Of a DNA stretch of 64,000 nucleotides, positions 33,741-46,439 are shown one piece after another. This DNA comes from Bactericera cockerelli (Eukaryota > Arthropoda > Insecta > Hemiptera > Triozidae): assembly GCA_024516035.1 (NCBI GenBank), contig CM044960.1:13352818-13416817 (forward strand), read 5' to 3'. Made by a program: the position numbers and the translations under genes. Under the pieces are notes generated by a model. The model ran no database searches. It saw only the letters and a list, made by a program, of their open reading frames with translations, and was not told where the DNA came from. How positions within the stretch are numbered: position 1 is the first letter of the stretch; every line of letters begins with the position of its first letter.

Positions 33741-34010
33741 AAGTATGAATTTTTTACTAATTTTGGGGGTGCTCGTAAAAGCGGTTAGGGGTATCAGAAA
33801 AAGGTCAAATAAAAAGTAATCATCTTCTATTCGACGAGGAAAAGACGAATCTGAAGAAAAAAGATTAAAAAGTTTTATTTAAGAAGGTCAAAATTACAAA
33901 AGAAAATACATACGAACTCGGTTTAGCGTAAGTATAGCACGCTCGTTTTGTTTATCTTGGCGTTGCAAAACTAGCGTTTTGCTTGATACATAGGTAGGTT
34001 ATTTGTGTAC
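32850..34010. other. Spacer with a possible unclassified repeat
   Basis: 33230-33740 includes phrases often seen in dispersed repeats (AAGTTTCAGCTCGATAC, TATGGGCGGTACCGCC) and ends in a long A tract (33709-33739). I could not define boundaries or a class. Confidence 0.35.
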
Positions 34011-34013
34011 TTT

Positions 34014-34326
34014 GTCACTGTGGCCGAGTGGAGTTGTAGTGCTCAACACACTAGGCTTCATTGCTTCAATCCCCGGCAGGACAGAATTTTTTCAGCTCAT
34101 TATTATTATTATAGTATGCTTTATTAGGAGGACAGAGTACAATGTTGATAGTATAAAATTAAAAAAAAACTTATTATATTGGATATTTCGTCCACTCCTA
34201 CCTCGTGAGGAAAAATGGGTGCGAAGGCCAAATAAAAAAGAAGACCACTATCCCACCGACAGATATAATATCCATGACAAACTATATTTTCGCAAGGATA
34301 AAAAAAAAAAAAAAAAAAAAAAAAAA
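34014..34326 (+). repeat. SINE-C-related copy, plus strand
   Basis: Head TCACTGTGGCCGAGTGGAGT with a B-box-like CTTCAATCCCCGGC, then CCACTCCTACCTCGTGAGGA from the SINE-C body, ending in a poly-A tract. The anticodon-arm region differs from other copies. Confidence 0.65.
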
Positions 34327-34329
34327 TGC

Positions 34330-35280
34330 GGGTTAGTGATAAACTCTTAAACATTAGACTTGTTATTTTTAAAAAAATCCCTAATGTTTACTATCAGCAA
34401 TCTCTGAATTTATTTTCAGAGTTTTACAAATTGAAATTTATTTAAAACGCTCAAAGTTTGTCATATAACCTAGGACACAATACATTGTGATTTGTTGTAA
34501 AATTCCGAATTATAGATATTAAAATAATTATTCTTGTAGGGCAATGCAGGTATACTAGAGTGAAAAATTGGGTTTTAACTCAAACCCAATTCTCAATCAT
34601 TAGAGCAGTTGGAACGACACTACGAGGTACAAGAAGAAAAATTCAACATGTAACAAGAAGACGGAGCTATAATTTGATCTATATTTGAGAAGAAAAAAAA
34701 AAAAAAAAAAAAAAAAAATATTTGCTTGTATTGTTGATTGATAAAAAAAAAAAAAAAAAAATGCAGGTATACTCGTACCCCGAGTAATGGTTCCACGTTT
34801 TCATTTTGAGACTGAAATCAGCATGTGGACGACTACCATCAATATTGAACAACAGCTTGGATACTTTTTCCTTTTATCAATAACAATTAACAATAGTTTT
34901 CAGCTTCACTAGTCTACAATAGGACTGAAATTTTATGTGGAGCCCTGATAAGTTTTTCGATGTCTAAACTCAGAGTAATGAATTGAGCAGATTAGGTACA
35001 TTAATTTCAGTGAAAGAACTTCTGATCCCTAATTGAAACCACAACAAGAAAACCTCAGAACCTCAATAACTAATAATGAAATGGACTTTCATATAGGAAA
35101 ATTACCCAGGGATTAATTTCTCTTTGCAATTACTGCTGGTCTGTTTACACCCCTCCTTTTCCATTATTATTATCATTATTCGAATTTACAGTCGAATGGT
35201 TTTAGTCCCTTACGCGGTTAAATGACCATTTGGAGATCTTTTAACTTTATTGTGGTTAGCTTCAATTATTTAAACTAAAC
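34330..35280. other. AT-rich spacer with A tracts
   Basis: Two long A tracts (about 34692-34719 and 34743-34761). No gene seen. Confidence 0.4.
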
Positions 35281-35284
35281 ATGC

Positions 35285-35430
35285 ATGTGTTGGTCAAGTG
35301 GTTGGTTAATCAACCGGGCGATTTGAGTTCCTCAAATACCTACATATCGTACCAAATTAGCCCTAAAAAAAAAAAAAAAAAAAAAAAAAACAACGAACAC
35401 TCAACGTGGAGACCGTTGGTTCAATACCTA
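35285..35430 (+). repeat. tRNA-like SINE fragment split by an A tract
   Basis: TGTTGGTCAAGTGGTTGGTT resembles an A-box head. After a poly-A run comes GTTGGTTCAATACCTAAG, a worn B box. Confidence 0.35.
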
Positions 35431-37526
35431 AGAAGTGTAAATTTTAGTGGAAATTTGATATCAATGTTTTGTTGAACACAATTTATTATAACTTATTGGT
35501 TCTTGTGTTTATTTTAGGAAGGGTTACAGCTGTTCCTTCCGCCATAACTCATCTCCTCCTCCATTTTGTCACAGTAAACAAGATGTAGCTCAATATTTGT
35601 TGTACCTCAAAGGTCAAAGGGCAGTAAATTTCAGCTCCCAGAGCTTTTAGTTTGTATTAGCCTGAATTACTATCGGGAAGTTTGAATTTATTGCCTGTAT
35701 GTTTCAGACACACTGTCACGGGCAATTATTTATGCACACACTGTTTCCAAAGTTATGAACATATTATTTCCAAAGTAAAGCACACACTGATTCTAAAGTT
35801 ATGAACATATTATTTCCAAAATAAATCACACAAGGATGGATGTGATTTCTATTTCATAAACATTTAATCATAAAACAAAAGCCAATGTAGTCGTATGACT
35901 TTCCTATAGTAATTTTATTTCGATGCCTCTGTTGGACGTGAAAAGTCAAATAGCTGAGTCTTGAATTTGCAACAACATATTTTGGTCAGTTTTTTTTTTT
36001 TAATTTCCATTGTGAGGCACACAGTTTGACATACCTACCCTATATCCCTTGTGGGTATATATTCTAGAAATCCGGATATGGAATAATAATAATTATGAAA
36101 ATGCATCTTGCCTGTAGGGAGTCGTAGGCCATTATTTAATTAAAATCCGCCCTCATAGACAGCGTAACATTGTTCTCTGTGCTACCAGAGGTGTCTACTG
36201 TCTAGACGCGACGGCACAATAAAGGCAAAGGGCGCAGCTGAAAGCAATATCCTGAACCATGACAATGATACTGTTCCTGTATCTATATTTAGAAGAGCTA
36301 AATAAATCCATTTGATGACCAATTCACTACCTCTCTGATCATCGAATAGTTAGCAAAACTGAATAGTTAAATAAAAATCAATAAAAAAATAGATGGAACA
36401 TTAGAACAATAAATCACTGGATATTTATAATAACATCATATAAAAAGTAATAATATAACGTCATATCGTTTGCAGGTAATCTGTAACTCATTGTTAAAAA
36501 AAGGTATTTAAAGGTTTAGCTTGGTTCTGGGGGCCCTTGTCAATTATTAGCCTCTTTGTCAATAAAGACAGTGGTAGAAGTGCTGAGTCATTCCTTCACT
36601 GTCTGGCTACCATCGTTCACGATGAGGCCACTCTATGATTGATGATTTAGAAATATGCACCTGGTTATAGGTTAATGAGTCTTAATTATCTAAAAGTTCT
36701 AAAACCAAAGAGAAAAACTCAAATAAATAACACTATTTATTCTTCCTCAGAGCTCCCTATATTCTGGACAGCAGCCCATTCGAAAGTCTTGGCAGGTCTG
36801 AGAACAGCATAATAACTAATAATAGCTCACTTGTTGCGGATGTAACAAGTAGCAATCCATTCAGAACACAAAGGCCTCCTTGAGTCCTCATAGTTTTCTG
36901 GCATGAGGGCAAAAATAATATTCATATTTCCCCCCACCCCTTTTCTGGCAACTTAGACCCCAACCCCCCCTACTTATTATACATGCTCCTCTCTATGTTC
37001 TCTCCTTATGTCTTGCACTCCCCTCCTTTCATGTTATTCCTTTTCTACCTTTTCTTCTTTTTTTTACAATCATTTTCCAAGTTCTTTTGTTGGCACAATG
37101 TTATCATTTTTGTCCCCCTTCATTCTGTCTCTAATTTATTTATGCACTCATCGTTACTCTTTCTCTTTTTTACCCTACACAGCATAAGAAGTTCTGGAAA
37201 ATAGAGAAAAAATGGTTTCATGAATTAACAATGTAACCTTCACTGAACGAGTACATTCGGAATAGATTGAAAATTCCAACATGTTCATCTATCACTTCCC
37301 ACTCGCTCGTCAATTCCTCCAAACTCCTTTATTTCAATCCCAAATGTCAAGCGGTGACTTGGACCAAAATATCCTTGGATCCTACATCAACCCTATTATT
37401 TCTTTGGTATTAAAACAAGTAACCCCTCTGAACCTGCTTTCTAACTCCTCTTTCCGTATCCTTAACTTCACCAACACAAAAATACCTGTTATATTAACTC
37501 TGAGGGCTAAATTATAAACCCGGATT
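35431..37526. other. Spacer, nothing recognised
   Basis: Short direct repeats (TATTTCCAAA-type) near 35750-35830. A CT-rich stretch at 36980-37190 gives a Leu/Phe-rich frame. No coding evidence. Confidence 0.4.
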
Positions 37527-37622
37527 TAATTTTAGATAAGCCAGACCGTCCCTTAAGTCGGGTTAAAGTGTGCTCTGATTGGTTGAAACTCCGACTTGAG
37601 GGTCTGGCTTATCTTAAAATTA
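37527..37622. mobile_element. Small 96-bp MITE
   Basis: TAATTTTAGATAAGCCAGAC is inverted at the other end (GTCTGGCTTATCTTAAAATT), and the next block (CTTAAGTCGG/CCGACTTGAG) is also inverted. No coding capacity. TAA flanks are compatible with a 3-bp duplication but ambiguous. Confidence 0.65.
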
Positions 37623-39280
37623 TTATTGCTTTATAATTTAACCCCAAGTTCCACTGGTACCAATCAACATAATTTTTTAACTTAAAAAATAAAAATAATA
37701 TTGGTACTACAACTCAGGTATTTAGAGGCAGGAGGAAACGTTAACATGCATGAACATGAGCAAAATGTGCATAGGGTAGAGAAGGGTAAATATTAGAAAA
37801 TCAGAAGGTAGAAAACATAAGGGTGAACAAAGGACGAAGTGTGAGCGTGAAATATTTGTGAGAAAGTAGTGATAGAGAGAGGAAATTAAGGTAAACAGGG
37901 GATAAAGGGGTACGTAGCGAACATTGGGGCAAACAGAGGCAGCGAGTAAAAGTGGGAGCAGAGGATTCTCGGGGGCAAGGTGTAAGTATGGTTTGAAGGA
38001 ACAGGGTGGAACAGTAGAGGTGTCAAAAGGGGAGCTCAAACCGCCTACCTGTTGTTCTTTCACAGGCTAAAAGAAAAGTAATCTAATATGGCCGACAAAG
38101 GGACGGTCCTGGGTGAAACTTCATTACCGAATCCCACAAATGTCTCCCAGAGGACGCAAAATGAGGACACACACCCTTTTCTCAAGGCAGGATAATAACA
38201 TGAAAAGTTCATCATAAGTTTCAGGAAGACAGGGGTCATGGGACAGGGGGGAGATTACGTAAGATGAGGAAGGGTGCACATAGCGTGTACTTGATAGTAG
38301 GAAAGGTATACGGGGTGTAGCGTGTAGCTAGTACTTATCCTCTTTGAAATAATTACGCTACGTACGAAGAGGTATACTTACAGGGTGTTATAAAATAGTA
38401 GATATTAGATAATGTTTAAAGTAAGGGACAGAAGGTGTGTAACCAATGCAAATGGCAATTGAAAAACATTAGGCAAGAAGGTAAAACAAAGTATAGAATG
38501 AAAGTTTGTCACTTATCACAACAGTTTTATCATCATGGTTAATGTGACATCCTATTAGGCTTTGAAAATTAACTTCCATTGAATATGTACATCGAGGTAT
38601 AGCTGTGTTTGTGTATAGTTGTAGGGAAGTACATACTTCTATTCTATAGGGTACAGTATACTGTATACATAATACATACATATGTACTTCTATAGAACAC
38701 AAAGGTAGAAGTAGTGGAACCATGGGCTCCATGCAACATATCAACTTTCCTCAGAATATTTTCAACACGAAAACTTTTGAAAACCGTGAGATACCTATTT
38801 ATGAAACTTTTGTTTTCCGGTAAAATTGGAAGTATATTGTTTTTCACACCTTTTATTGAAGGGGGGGGGGCTTATACTTAACTACAGTAAAAGTTAGGTA
38901 CTTGTAACTATAGGAAAGTTTTCAGATGTTTCCGTGTTTCTTGTATTGTGTTGGAATTTTTCACCCTAATTATCTTGTATGTTATTTGGAGCGTTAACTC
39001 GATGTTTTCATGAATTTTGTTAAATAGGTATAAATGAAAAATTCATGACGAGTAAATTTTTCTTGTTAATTCAGTATTTTAAAAACCATGTATATAATAT
39101 ATCAATTTGTATCATGGTGGTTCATGCCGTTTGTGAAAAAATGCTATTCTAATTACAATCATTTCAGTTTAGGATAGTAAGAAGAAGAAAAACTAGTTTC
39201 TATAGGAATGGTCCATAAAAGATTCCAATGAAATAATAGTATGGTGTGAGTATAAATAATCAAATATATACATATATTAT
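37623..39280. other. Spacer with GA-rich patch
   Basis: 37730-38040 is purine-rich on the plus strand. A lone mariner-like ACAGGGTGTTATAAAA lies at 38381. No coding signal. Confidence 0.4.
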
Positions 39281-39420
39281 AGCCTCAGTAGCTCGGTCGA
39301 TAAGGCAGCGGATTTGTAACCTGGAGGTCGGTGGTTCAAGTCCCGGTTTCAGCGTAGATTTAGTAAAGCGAGTTTGAGTAGTTGTGATATCACGAAAGTG
39401 ATTAACACAAAGATGATAAC
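39281..39420 (+). repeat. SINE-A copy, best preserved
   Basis: The head GCCTCAGTAGCTCGGTCGAT (A box), ATTTGTAACCTGGAGGTCGG and GGTTCAAGTCCCGGTTTCAG (B box) form a nearly complete tRNA-like region. The body GAGTAGTTGTGATATCACGA and GATTAACACAAAGATGATAA follows. Several other copies share the same body, so it is a SINE and not a tRNA gene. Confidence 0.88.
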
Positions 39421-40200
39421 TTTAACTACTCTAGTAACCTAATATTATGATATGTAAACATCATATACCTACATAGTTTACCCATCTAAATCTACCTGCG
39501 TTCAGAAACTCCAGTACCAATTAGATATGTATAGTTAAATAAATAATAGTACCTATAATAATATGTATTATATTGTATATGTAAAACATATTTACCCAAC
39601 ATATGTATGTATTACATAGTACCTATGCACCCAGCTAATCAACATCCGACAGAAATATTGAAAGTGATGGAAAGCTTTGGGGAATTGTGCAGAGTAGCAA
39701 CCGTGTGAAGTTTACACTGGTACTCTGTTAGGAATCAGGATAAAACACAGAGATTACTGTGTTTGTTTTACACCTTCCAAAGAAAAGTAAGGTGTTAATG
39801 TGTTTGTGAGCAGTATAATATCGGTGGAAGATCTTGTTGTAACACAGCACGGAAGAAAAACAATAACCCATTATTTTAAAATAAAGTTTTAACAACATGT
39901 TTCTAACAATTCTAGATAGGTAGTTTGAAAAATGTGAGGAAATTGTAATGCAATGTAAAACTTATCTGAAAATGTGAAAAATAAAACAGAAAGACCTATC
40001 TTAATGTAAATGTACATGTCTATTCAATATCATTCAATTGTCGTAGTCTAAGTTCCTTCACTGTGTCAAATTTCAAAAATATCGGAGAAGTAAAAAAATG
40101 TTCGATCAAAATTTTGGCTTAACAAATGGAAATAAATTATGAGGTTATCGCAATACCAGGGCTAAAGCAACATTAGACTATTCTTTATTACAAATCATAG
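39421..40200. other. AT-rich spacer
   Basis: Nothing recognised. Confidence 0.4.
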
Positions 40201-40214
40201 CAACTCTACCAGAA

Positions 40215-40330
40215 GGATCTGCTTCGTAGATTAAGACAAAGGATGTGAAAGGACATGAAAAAGAACCGGAATCTGGAGTCCTGAAGATCCATTGTTGAGA
40301 AGGTCAAGGCTCAGCCCAGACTGTGGAGCT
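40215..40330 (+). pseudogene. LINE ORF2 C-terminal tail fragment
   Basis: The frame RSIVEKVKAQPRLWS followed by TAA (ending about 40332) resembles the last residues of insect LINE ORF2 proteins (WRxIVEEAKAHxGL-type ending). Upstream sequence is not readable in one frame. No catalytic domain remains. Confidence 0.4.
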
Positions 40331-40748
40331 AATTACAAAGTGCAAAGCCATAGTGAACGAGTAATCAATGGCAGACTTAACAATAATTACTATCAATTGC
40401 AAAAACCTAACTCTTCTCAAAGAGTAATCAATCAGAGATGTTCAATGTCGGGTTGCAAAAATCATGTAGAAACTGAACGTGTTATAGTATTAATGGATAA
40501 CACGTCTTTTTGGTTTGATTAATAATCATTCTTTTGTTTCATGATTTGCTTCCAATTCCAAGAAGGTAGGGAAAAGTTCTACTCACTTATGTGATGAGAA
40601 GAAAATCCTCATGTAATAAACTAAAATTTCCACTCAAGTGAAATTTTGCACCTTTCAGAGAAGTTTTGATTTCGTGTTCTGTCTCTTGTGTGTTTCAGAT
40701 TTTTGTACTAAAGTGTTGTTTTCATCCCAATTCGTGGAATTTATAGAT

Positions 40749-41026
40749 AACTAGCCGTTTGCCCGTGCTTTGCAACGGGACTAAATTTCAAATTTACTAA
40801 GGCATGGCCGTACTGCTGGACAGCAATGCCTTTTTGAACTTTTTATAATTTTTCTGGACAAAACGATAATGGTTTTGGGGGGGTCAATTCTGAGACATTT
40901 TTCGCTATCTCTTACCGTTTTGGCTAAACAACTCCGGACAAACAAACAAACATAGGTAGGTAGGTAGGTAGGTAGGTAGGTAGGTAGGTAGGTAGTCCTT
41001 ATTTCTGTTTTATATATAGAGATATG
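40749..41026. repeat. Dispersed repeat with GTAG microsatellite
   Basis: It begins ACTAGCCGTTTGCCCGTGCT, a phrase I recall as the start of a repeat common in invertebrates, contains (GTAG)n at 40954-40995, and ends TTTTATATATAGAGAT. Class not assigned. Confidence 0.55.
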
Positions 41027-42529
41027 ACATTTGAACATCAACCGAATTAGACTTAAATAATTATATGTTACTTTATGAATATCTGCCCCTTTGGGGGAGT
41101 TTATCAGGAAATTGGATTATCCTGCTGTCACGGTTGTTTATTGGACTATCCTGCTGTCTCTGTGGAGATATCATAATATTCATTTAATTGTGATATAAAA
41201 TTTACGAATAAAATATAATAGGTAATATAATTATGTAAATCTTTCAATCACGAGAAAGCTCTGAGTCTCTCAGAAGTCGGAAGTACTAGACTTTTTTACA
41301 TCAATGTTATTGTTACCAGTTTTCATACGTATAGGTACATTCTCTACATCTAATTCGTCATGATGCACATAGTGTGAAGTGACCTTCTTTATTATTATTA
41401 TTTAATACATTCATAATAATTATTATTTTAAATACATTAGTATTATTTATTGATTTTTTTCAAGTTTTTTTCTTGTTATTTTTTCTCCATGCTATTCTTT
41501 TCGCTCAAGAAGACCGCGGTATCTCCTCACGACTCTGACTCAACTTGCCTGGACTGTGGAGTTCAGTGTCGACTGCAGGTTCTCAGTTGTTATGTGGTTC
41601 CTGTGCTGTGCTTTTTGGGTTGGAATTTACTTATCAATTATTGGAATTAATAAAAATAATCTTTCTTTTATGAAGATATTGGTGTACTAAACAAACAGTA
41701 CACCAATATGTACTCTCTTGCCCGATATTCTAGGAATTATGTGTACAGACAGACTAACAGACCAACCTACGAACCGATGCAATGGCTGAAACATTGGGTC
41801 TTTGGATTTAGGCTATCAAAAACCAGTTTTAGCACTGAAATCTGACAATCAAAATTTTGGATGCTTACATACATGTAAACAACTACCTACAAGTAAAACA
41901 AGTAAGTAAGTCCAACTGTCATCCTGTCTTAATTTTTCTATGAAAGTTTCAACAAATCGTATGGTAATAATGTTGACATTTCAGTACGTTTCTGATCTGG
42001 CCGTTCTTCTGAGAAATTTGTAATATTAGAAATCGGAAGTATTGTGTTCTTTTTTGTAAATTTTTTTATATTTATGTCCGATTTTAATTTTTACTTTTGT
42101 TATTCTCCAAAAGAGAAACTAAAATTTCATACAGGAGCATGTTTGTTTATGCAAATATGTACTTTATCATTCGCGTTTTCCATTGTGCGAATCGTCCGTT
42201 TTATGAAGTTGAGTTTTACACCTCGACTTTATCGCTGTGTTGAAATTGTGTGTCTCTGTTGTTGACTCTGTTGTTCATTTTGTGTTTGTTTTTTGTTTGT
42301 CAGTTCTTTCTGCCCCAGAAGTCAGATTGTTCTCAAAATTTGCAAACAATGGCGGAAACTCTTTATAGGTGTACTTGGGTTACTCATTCGACCCTGTTTT
42401 ATTTTTAAGGGGTAGTAAAGGCTCTTGTCTGACAATATAGGATACGATTTCAACACCTGACTGAATTTTTGATTTTTATTTCAAGCCCAGTCCACAGCCC
42501 CAGAAAGGTCAGCACTGCGAAGCCAACCA
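41027..42529. other. Spacer with a small hairpin
   Basis: ATATTGGTGTACT at 41676-41688 is inverted at 41697-41709 around an 8-nt loop. The rest is AT-rich with no gene. Confidence 0.4.
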
Positions 42530-42672
42530 ACCTGCCTCGAAACTTTTGATTGTTAACGGAATTGCCCCTGGAACCTTTTATGTGAGAGGACGGACAACCA
42601 AAGCCAAAAGCAGAACTGAGTGGCGGGGTATTGTTAAGGAGGCCAAGGCCCACATCGGGCTGTAGCGGCATA
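42530..42672 (+). pseudogene. LINE ORF2 C-terminal tail fragment
   Basis: The frame TKAKSRTEWRGIVKEAKAHI followed by GL and TAG matches the typical C-terminal end of insect LINE ORF2 (WRxIVxEAKAHxGL then stop). Upstream the frame decays. It is a short dead fragment without RT or endonuclease. Confidence 0.6.
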
Positions 42673-43063
42673 AGATGATGACTTCAATGCATTTCATGAG
42701 GGAAACTTGTTTCCAATAAATGGTTAAAAAAACACCTTCTCGAATGACCCCCAAAAACATTAACAAAACCATCAATTCTCAAGACGCTCACAAGAATTGA
42801 ATCGCCACTGATCAGTTCAAAGGTCATCGCTAAATCACGACCAATGTCACTCCCTCCTGGATTCTGCTGATGGTTTAATCCATCTCCCATTTGAGAGTTC
42901 ATGCTTGAAGAGATCTCAAGGCTTGGACACAGCAATCGACTGCGTGCCCAGTGATCTTTGGAATGTCGTACGAACTAATCGCTTGGAGAACAGAGGAAAA
43001 CCTGGAAATCGATTGTGTTTTCTTGGAGTTAACTCGTGAGGAAAATCGCTAATTTGTCAGTCC
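42673..43063. other. Spacer, possibly the LINE's 3' region
   Basis: GC content is moderately raised to about 42960. No A-rich tail could be fixed. Confidence 0.3.
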
Positions 43064-43144
43064 AAGCAAAATTTTTACTATCGTTTAATAATCAATCGAT
43101 CAGAACGATCGGTTTATTATCAAACGATTGTACAAATTGTGCTT
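43064..43144. ncRNA. miRNA-like hairpin (candidate)
   Basis: Two 38-nt arms (43064-43101 and 43107-43144) pair without bulges, with 32 Watson-Crick pairs, one G:T and five mismatches, closed by a 5-nt loop. Weaker pairing continues about 7 nt outward. Size and spaced mismatches resemble a pre-miRNA, though the loop is small. A short MITE is the main alternative; no target duplication is obvious. Confidence 0.35.
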
Positions 43145-46100
43145 GTACTAACGAGATTATTAATTGATAGTGAAGATTTCAGATATTCTAACTATCAAAT
43201 TAAATATTTACTATAAGGATCCGCAGTTTCTAATCATTTTAGAGTGTTCGAAATAATTTACCAATGAATTTTCAAAAACTTGTTTTGAAGTTCTATTTTT
43301 ATTAATTAATGATTCAAAAAACAAGTTTTTATCAACTTAAACCAACTCAATTTTTGTGCCCAAGAACCCAAAATCAACTTTAACTTTTACAGGGATCATC
43401 TGTTCTAACTATTGAAACAAATAAGTTACTATAAACTTACTCTGATAATTCCTATTTCTTTTATTTTCAATAACAGTTTTTGAGACAGTATTACTCCAAC
43501 CTCAAATCAGTTAGGCAAATCAAAACACCACAAGAAATCCCAAAAGTTAATCATCAAAATCCACAAGACAACTATTCATGTGATCTATGGTGTTGTGTTC
43601 ACAAAATAAACATCTAATCCTGAGTTGTGTCTTCCCTTATCTTCGGCTCCTTTCCTACTTTAACTTCCCTTTATACCTTTGGCCCCCTTCCCCTATTGTT
43701 TCGTGTAAATTTTCTTCTTCATTGAATTCTGATTTCATACCCCAAGGGGTTTGTTTTAGTACTATCTCTCTTTCTCTCTCTCATGCTGACTCTTTTGTGA
43801 GATGCTGTCGTAAGTTTGAATTGAAATTCAACACCTTGTGTAGAGTTGTCTGACATTGCTGATTCATCAATAGTTTCAGAATTTGTGTGCATTCCACTGG
43901 CTGACTTTCAACTCAAGATTGTTCCTGAGGTAAGTCTCCTAAAATATCATTCATTGAATGCATAAATTAATTTTTAGAAGATGCGTTCGAAGAATAACTA
44001 GAAAAAATTACCATTGTAATTCACTGTATCCATTCATATAAAAAATAATAATTTTGTTTCAGTGCTCTAATATTTTATATCCTCTAGTAAAGCTCGAGGA
44101 AACGACTTGGCGGTATTATGTGTGTTAAAATATTTACTAGATCTAATCATTATCACACTCTGCAGTCCAGGTGTGAAAATATAGGTTATCCCTGAGATAA
44201 TAGTTGTTACCATTGATAAAGCCCCAATCACCAGAATCATAAAAGACGTGAACAATGCACGAAGGTTCAACAATGGATGCATTGAAAGTCCTAATAGAAA
44301 ATCTGAACAGCTTCGTCGGAAAAGGTGAGAGATTGTGTTTCACATAATGGAGTTGGAGAGAGAAGTGGAGAACAGGAAAGCGATACAAACGAGGTGATAA
44401 TATATAGGAGAAAAAATAACGATGTAGATAAAAGAAAATTGAAAAAGAAGAAAGAGGAGATAGAGAGAAGGAGAGGAAGATATACATTTAGTTAAAGAAG
44501 AAAAGAGGTAAAAAAACTTTGGGAAAGGAAAAAAGGAGATTGCTGCTTGTCTTGCTTCACGCTCTGGCGCGAGAGATAACAAATGGACATTTGAGAAGAA
44601 AAGAAAATGACGAAGAAAAAGAGGGAAGGGAGAAAATAGAGATAAAGGAAAGAGAAAGAAGAGAAGAGGGAACAAAATTTAGAAAGAACAATGATGTTGT
44701 GTAAGAAATAAAAGAGGAGCTGGAGAAGAGAGAAAGAGAGAGAGAGAGATGTAAAAATGATACATACATGTAACGAAAAAACAAAAGAAGAGGGAGAAAA
44801 AAAGGAATAGATTAATTAAAGAAAGAAAATTATGTGAAAAAACAGAGAAGAAGGAAGGAATAAGAAATAAATTTGAAGGAAGGAGAAGAACAAACAGGAA
44901 AAGATGAGATGATAGATGATTTTCATAACAACTTGGAAATAGATAGAGAGGAAATGTTAACGGTTTTAAAAACAGCTAGGGATTGTGGCATTAATGTTAT
45001 TTTTTATAATGGATAAGTTCTAAAGTGCTATTTTTTCTGAGAAGTGTAGTTGTGAAAAGATTACAAATATTTAATTTATGACATCAAAGCAAGAACAAGA
45101 ATGAGAAATAGGTAAGTTTTAGGTATCATTTGTGAGATGACCGTCGTGTTGTCAGTGTCATCTGCTAAAAGGCGATAAACAAAGAAAATCAATTTATTAT
45201 CAAGTTCTTTTCAAAATGTCTATTATTTTTTTTTTGAAGATCTTGATCAAAATATTGGCCTTTAGTACATTATACCAACATAGTGGCTGTAAGTGGTCTT
45301 TCCCTAGATATTTTCATCATGAATCTAGTTACTATAATCCTGTGTGCCATATTTTTAAATTCATCCTTATATTTATAGTGCATGAACCCCCCCCCTATTA
45401 AGAGCTAGGACTGCCAGTATTAATCGTACTCATATTTCCTTTTTCAAAATTTCGCCGATGACCCTCGCATATAATTTGCCAAGTAGAGATAAATACTCAG
45501 AAGTTGGTTTATTTACGTCTACGCGTGAGTAATGTTGATAGTAAGGTCATTTACTTCAGCTTAGCTGTATAGTTTGACTAATTGATTTACTAAGAAGCCG
45601 AACATTATACATTACTAAATCAGGCACAGGAGCTCTTCATTCAAGGAGGGTGGGTCCTTTGTCTTCATCTGTCCTCAGATTTGGGGCAAAATTGTATAGG
45701 AACTGAATAACATTGTTCACCTTGATGTAGCCTTGATTTCAGTTTTGTTGATGACTCTTCAGTGCTGCAGGTAGTAATACTTTAGTTTGTCTCTATCCTA
45801 CAGTGAAGTCAGGCCAATACAAGAGACTTCGTTTTGACTGTGAGAGTAAAGGCCAAAGGGACTCCTTTAGTCTTATTCTTGCAGAATAAAGAGCTTATAC
45901 TATTGTGTTGTGCTTCACTTTCCCAAACATATTTTTACCATCAGCGAAAATTTTACATGTCATTCATCAGTCCCATTCAATCATTAATGTTAAGTAACGT
46001 TCAGTATGGAGAGAACATGGTCATCACGTTGATTTTCTTGAAGGTAAAACTCCCAAAGTGTGTCCTTAAATAGTAGTTTAAAGTAAAGTTACACCACCGC

Positions 46101-46330
46101 ACATCCCTGATGCACAGGAATAATTACTTAATTACTATTCCACAGTCAGATAAATATTCCTCATTAAAATCTAGCCTGCATGAAACACATTGTCTTGACC
46201 TTCCTCAAGCGATGTTTGAATCTCAGAATTAACATCAGTTCAATATACTGCAACGAATTCAGCAGAAGTGAATGCTGTCATCACCGGAATGGAACAGAAG
46301 ATAAGAACTCGAAGAAACTATGATAATAAT
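43145..46330. other. Spacer with GA-rich domain
   Basis: 44330-44900 is purine-rich on the plus strand and gives overlapping spurious Ser/Leu/Phe-rich frames on the minus strand. No exon-like segment is convincing. Confidence 0.45.
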
Positions 46331-46335
46331 GATCA

Positions 46336-46432
46336 CACAATAGCTCCATAGTTTAGGTAGCGGACACTAAAACTGGAGATCGGTGGTTTGAGTCCTAAGC
46401 ATTGTGAAGTTTATGTTGCGTTTGAGTTATAG
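46336..46432 (+). repeat. Degraded SINE-A copy
   Basis: CTGGAGATCGGTGGTTTGAG TCC (B-box region) and a worn GCGTTTGAGTTATAG body remain. Confidence 0.55.
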
Positions 46433-46439
46433 TACCATT

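Noticed and set aside
39281..39355. Possible functional tRNA gene
   Set aside because: The A- and B-box regions are good, but the acceptor stem does not close and the same downstream body follows in many copies, so it is a SINE head.
40292..40522. 76-residue open frame
   Set aside because: The better reading is the LINE tail in another frame, ending at the TAA near 40332; the open frame itself has no recognisable domain.
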